DNA of 17,337 bases from DAOTXN01 sp034435435. Lineage in GTDB: Bacteria; Chloroflexota; Anaerolineae; S140-20. The notes under the pieces were generated by a model, which made no database searches, had not been told where the DNA came from, and was given only the letters and a program-made list of their open reading frames with translations. A program made the translations under genes and the position numbers. Positions 16,584 to 17,337 of this stretch are shown here, piece by piece. The first letter of the stretch is position 1. Every line of letters starts with the position of its first letter. The DNA lies in assembly GCA_034435435.1 (NCBI GenBank), contig DAOTXN010000038.1, forward strand, positions 1 to 17,337, given 5' to 3'.

Positions 16584-16925
16584 TTAACTCTTTAACCGTA
16601 TGTGTTTAAAGAAAGCAGTCGCCACAAAATTGTTGGGTATGGTTTGTCCGCGCTCGTCCACGTCGAAACCAAACAGGACGATAGCGACGATGTGGTTGAC
16701 GTGATCCGGCAAATCATCAAAGGAACGATAATAGCGATATTTGCGCGGATTCAGCATCTCTTGTCGTCGTCGGCCCTGGCGGATGGTGGCTTTCAGGTGT
16801 TCTTCATAGCCCTCCATTTCGGGATGGTTATTTGGGTCAATGATGTGCTCCCATCGTTCCTGGGTCAGATAAATCGAATTCCCATATTGATCCTGAACGG
16901 TCCAGCGTTTGCCACGGCTGCTCAT
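16584..16925 (-). CDS. Small RelE/barnase-EndoU-like nuclease candidate (possible toxin)
   Basis: The protein has 113 residues; the ATG has AAAGGGA 8 bases upstream. The sequence has YGNSIYLTQERWEHI, NHPEM, a basic stretch ATIRQGRRRQ, KYRYYRS and NHIVAIVLFGFD. This layout (His in WEHI, His in NHPE, basic residues, final NHxVAxVxF strand) resembles the PBECR group of phage and toxin nucleases related to barnase, EndoU, colicin E5/D and RelE. Small proteins of this kind are commonly paired with DUF2283 proteins, as here. If active it would cleave RNA. The catalytic residues are not proven. It is the first gene of a two-gene minus-strand operon with its own promoter. Confidence 0.65.
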   Translation of the reverse strand: MSSRGKRWTVQDQYGNSIYLTQERWEHIIDPNNHPEMEGYEEHLKATIRQGRRRQEMLNPRKYRYYRSFDDLPDHVNHIVAIVLFGFDVDERGQTIPNNFVATAFFKHIRLKS

Positions 16926-16938
16926 CTAATCGTCCCTT

Positions 16939-16953
16939 TGACGTCTGACATCA
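16939..16953. promoter_or_regulatory. Inverted repeat in the leader of the toxin-like operon
   Basis: TGACGTC-T-GACATCA is a 7-bp inverted repeat with one mismatch around a single central base, between the promoter and the nuclease-like start codon. Its position fits an autoregulatory operator, as is usual for toxin-antitoxin pairs, but the binding protein is unknown. Confidence 0.4.
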
Positions 16954-16973
16954 GGCGAGGGATTATGAATGGT

Positions 16974-17002
16974 ATTATAGCATTGAAGCTGTGGACAAAC
17001 AA
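16974..17002 (-). promoter_or_regulatory. Promoter of the nuclease/DUF2283 operon
   Basis: On the minus strand a perfect TATAAT (16979-16974) lies 17 bases after TTGTTT (17002-16997), a partial -35 match. It is about 50 bases upstream of the nuclease-like ATG and lies in the unique segment just inside repeat copy 2, so the cassette carries its own promoter. Confidence 0.6.
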
Positions 17003-17018
17003 CCAGATCATGGGAGGA

Positions 17019-17117
17019 TTGCGCTTTGCCAACGCCGTCGGCGCGCTGACCACGACCCGGCGCGGCGCGATCCCGGCCCTGCCGACGCGGGGGCAGGTGT
17101 TAAAGCTGCTGCGATGA
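17019..17117 (+). pseudogene. Detached 3' end of a fructokinase gene
   Basis: It encodes 32 residues (LRFANAVGALTTTRRGAIP then ALPTRGQVLKLLR) plus a TGA, corresponding to the C-terminus of the kinase at 15250-16200 with only four or so amino-acid differences. The rest of the gene is absent. Most base differences from copy 1 are silent, so it diverged while part of a working gene. Confidence 0.85.
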
Positions 17118-17183
17118 GGTCAAGCCGCCAGAGGAATGGGCGGCCTTGCTACGAGAGTAACCGGGATTGTTTCAGCCAATGAG
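17019..17183. repeat. 165-bp direct repeat, copy 2
   Basis: This is the second, diverged copy of 16102-16266. It contains a fructokinase C-terminus with no upstream gene, then the conserved tail of a DUF2283-type gene on the opposite strand. The final 66 bases differ from copy 1 at only three positions. Together the two copies bracket the nuclease/DUF2283 cassette. Confidence 0.9.
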
Positions 17184-17227
17184 AATGGAATCACTGAACG
17201 AGGCGCTGGTTGACTGACAAAACTCAT
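17120..17227 (-). pseudogene. Remnant of a second DUF2283-type gene tail
   Basis: An open stretch of 35 residues ends ETIPVTLVARPPIPLAA, identical to the C-terminus of the DUF2283 protein at 16203-16580. Upstream residues (SFVSQPAPRSVIPFSLA) only loosely resemble the corresponding part, and a TGA immediately precedes the ATG at 17227. There is no Shine-Dalgarno, so it is probably a gene end left behind rather than a peptide gene. Confidence 0.55.
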
Positions 17228-17337
17228 TCATAACGGGCATACTGTACAGAGAACTGAAGTGGCGGTCGGCTCTGATCCTGAGTGCGTGAAGCTATAGCTG
17301 GCTCAGGGTCAGGGTCGCTGGACAGGTGAAGCCAGGT
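17228..17337. other. Right edge, no feature recognised
   Basis: I see no convincing coding frame or RNA. A short GGGTCAGGGTC direct repeat occurs near 17307-17316. Confidence 0.4.

Noticed and set aside
16602..17117. 171-residue plus-strand frame ending in a fructokinase-like C-terminus
   Set aside because: Only its last ~32 codons are kinase-like. The rest is antisense to the nuclease-like gene and its promoter, so it is an accidental fusion with the repeat copy.

Overview
The window is a GC-rich bacterial segment that most resembles a member of the Chloroflexota (Anaerolineae/Caldilineae type). The lineage call is inference. It rests on the Pro/Thr/Lys/Glu-rich linker of the sugar-binding lipoprotein, the style of the conserved hypothetical proteins, and the mix of AglEFG-type transport with LacI regulators. 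There are no rRNA or tRNA genes, and no CRISPR array or transposase was seen.

Layout. (1) 1-362: no convincing gene, with a GC homopolymer palindrome near the left end. (2) 363-2914, minus strand: a YhfC-type membrane protein, then a 5'-truncated HAD-IIA hydrolase remnant carrying a near-perfect parS-like palindrome at its broken end, a one-helix anchored hypothetical protein, and a SAM methyltransferase with a C-terminal zinc ribbon. (3) 3143-6426, plus strand: a dimethylglycine/sarcosine dehydrogenase-like flavoprotein fused to a GcvT domain, followed by an alkaline-phosphatase-superfamily hydrolase. (4) 6451-8663: two adjacent LacI-family regulators, each with its own strong sigma70-type promoter and its own, different palindromic operator. 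(5) 8760-16200: a sucrose/alpha-glucoside utilisation cluster with an AglE-like binding lipoprotein, AglF- and AglG-like permeases, a small membrane protein, an amylosucrase-family GH13 enzyme and a PfkB fructokinase. (6) 16203-16925, minus strand: a toxin-antitoxin-like pair (RelE/barnase-fold nuclease candidate plus DUF2283 protein), followed at 17019-17183 by a second, diverged copy of the fructokinase 3' end and the DUF2283 tail.

How the genes work together. The second LacI regulator (operators at 7589-7613) sits directly upstream of the transporter and probably controls it. AglEFG would import sucrose or a related alpha-glucoside. The amylosucrase-family enzyme would split sucrose, transferring or releasing glucose, and the kinase would phosphorylate the released fructose. 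No ABC ATPase is encoded, so a shared MsmK/AglK-type ATPase must come from elsewhere. Several junctions carry designed-looking RNA hairpins: after aglE (differential expression) and over the Shine-Dalgarno of the kinase gene.

The most unusual parts are the nuclease/DUF2283 cassette between two 165-bp direct copies of the fructokinase gene end, and the parS-like site at the breakpoint of the HAD gene.
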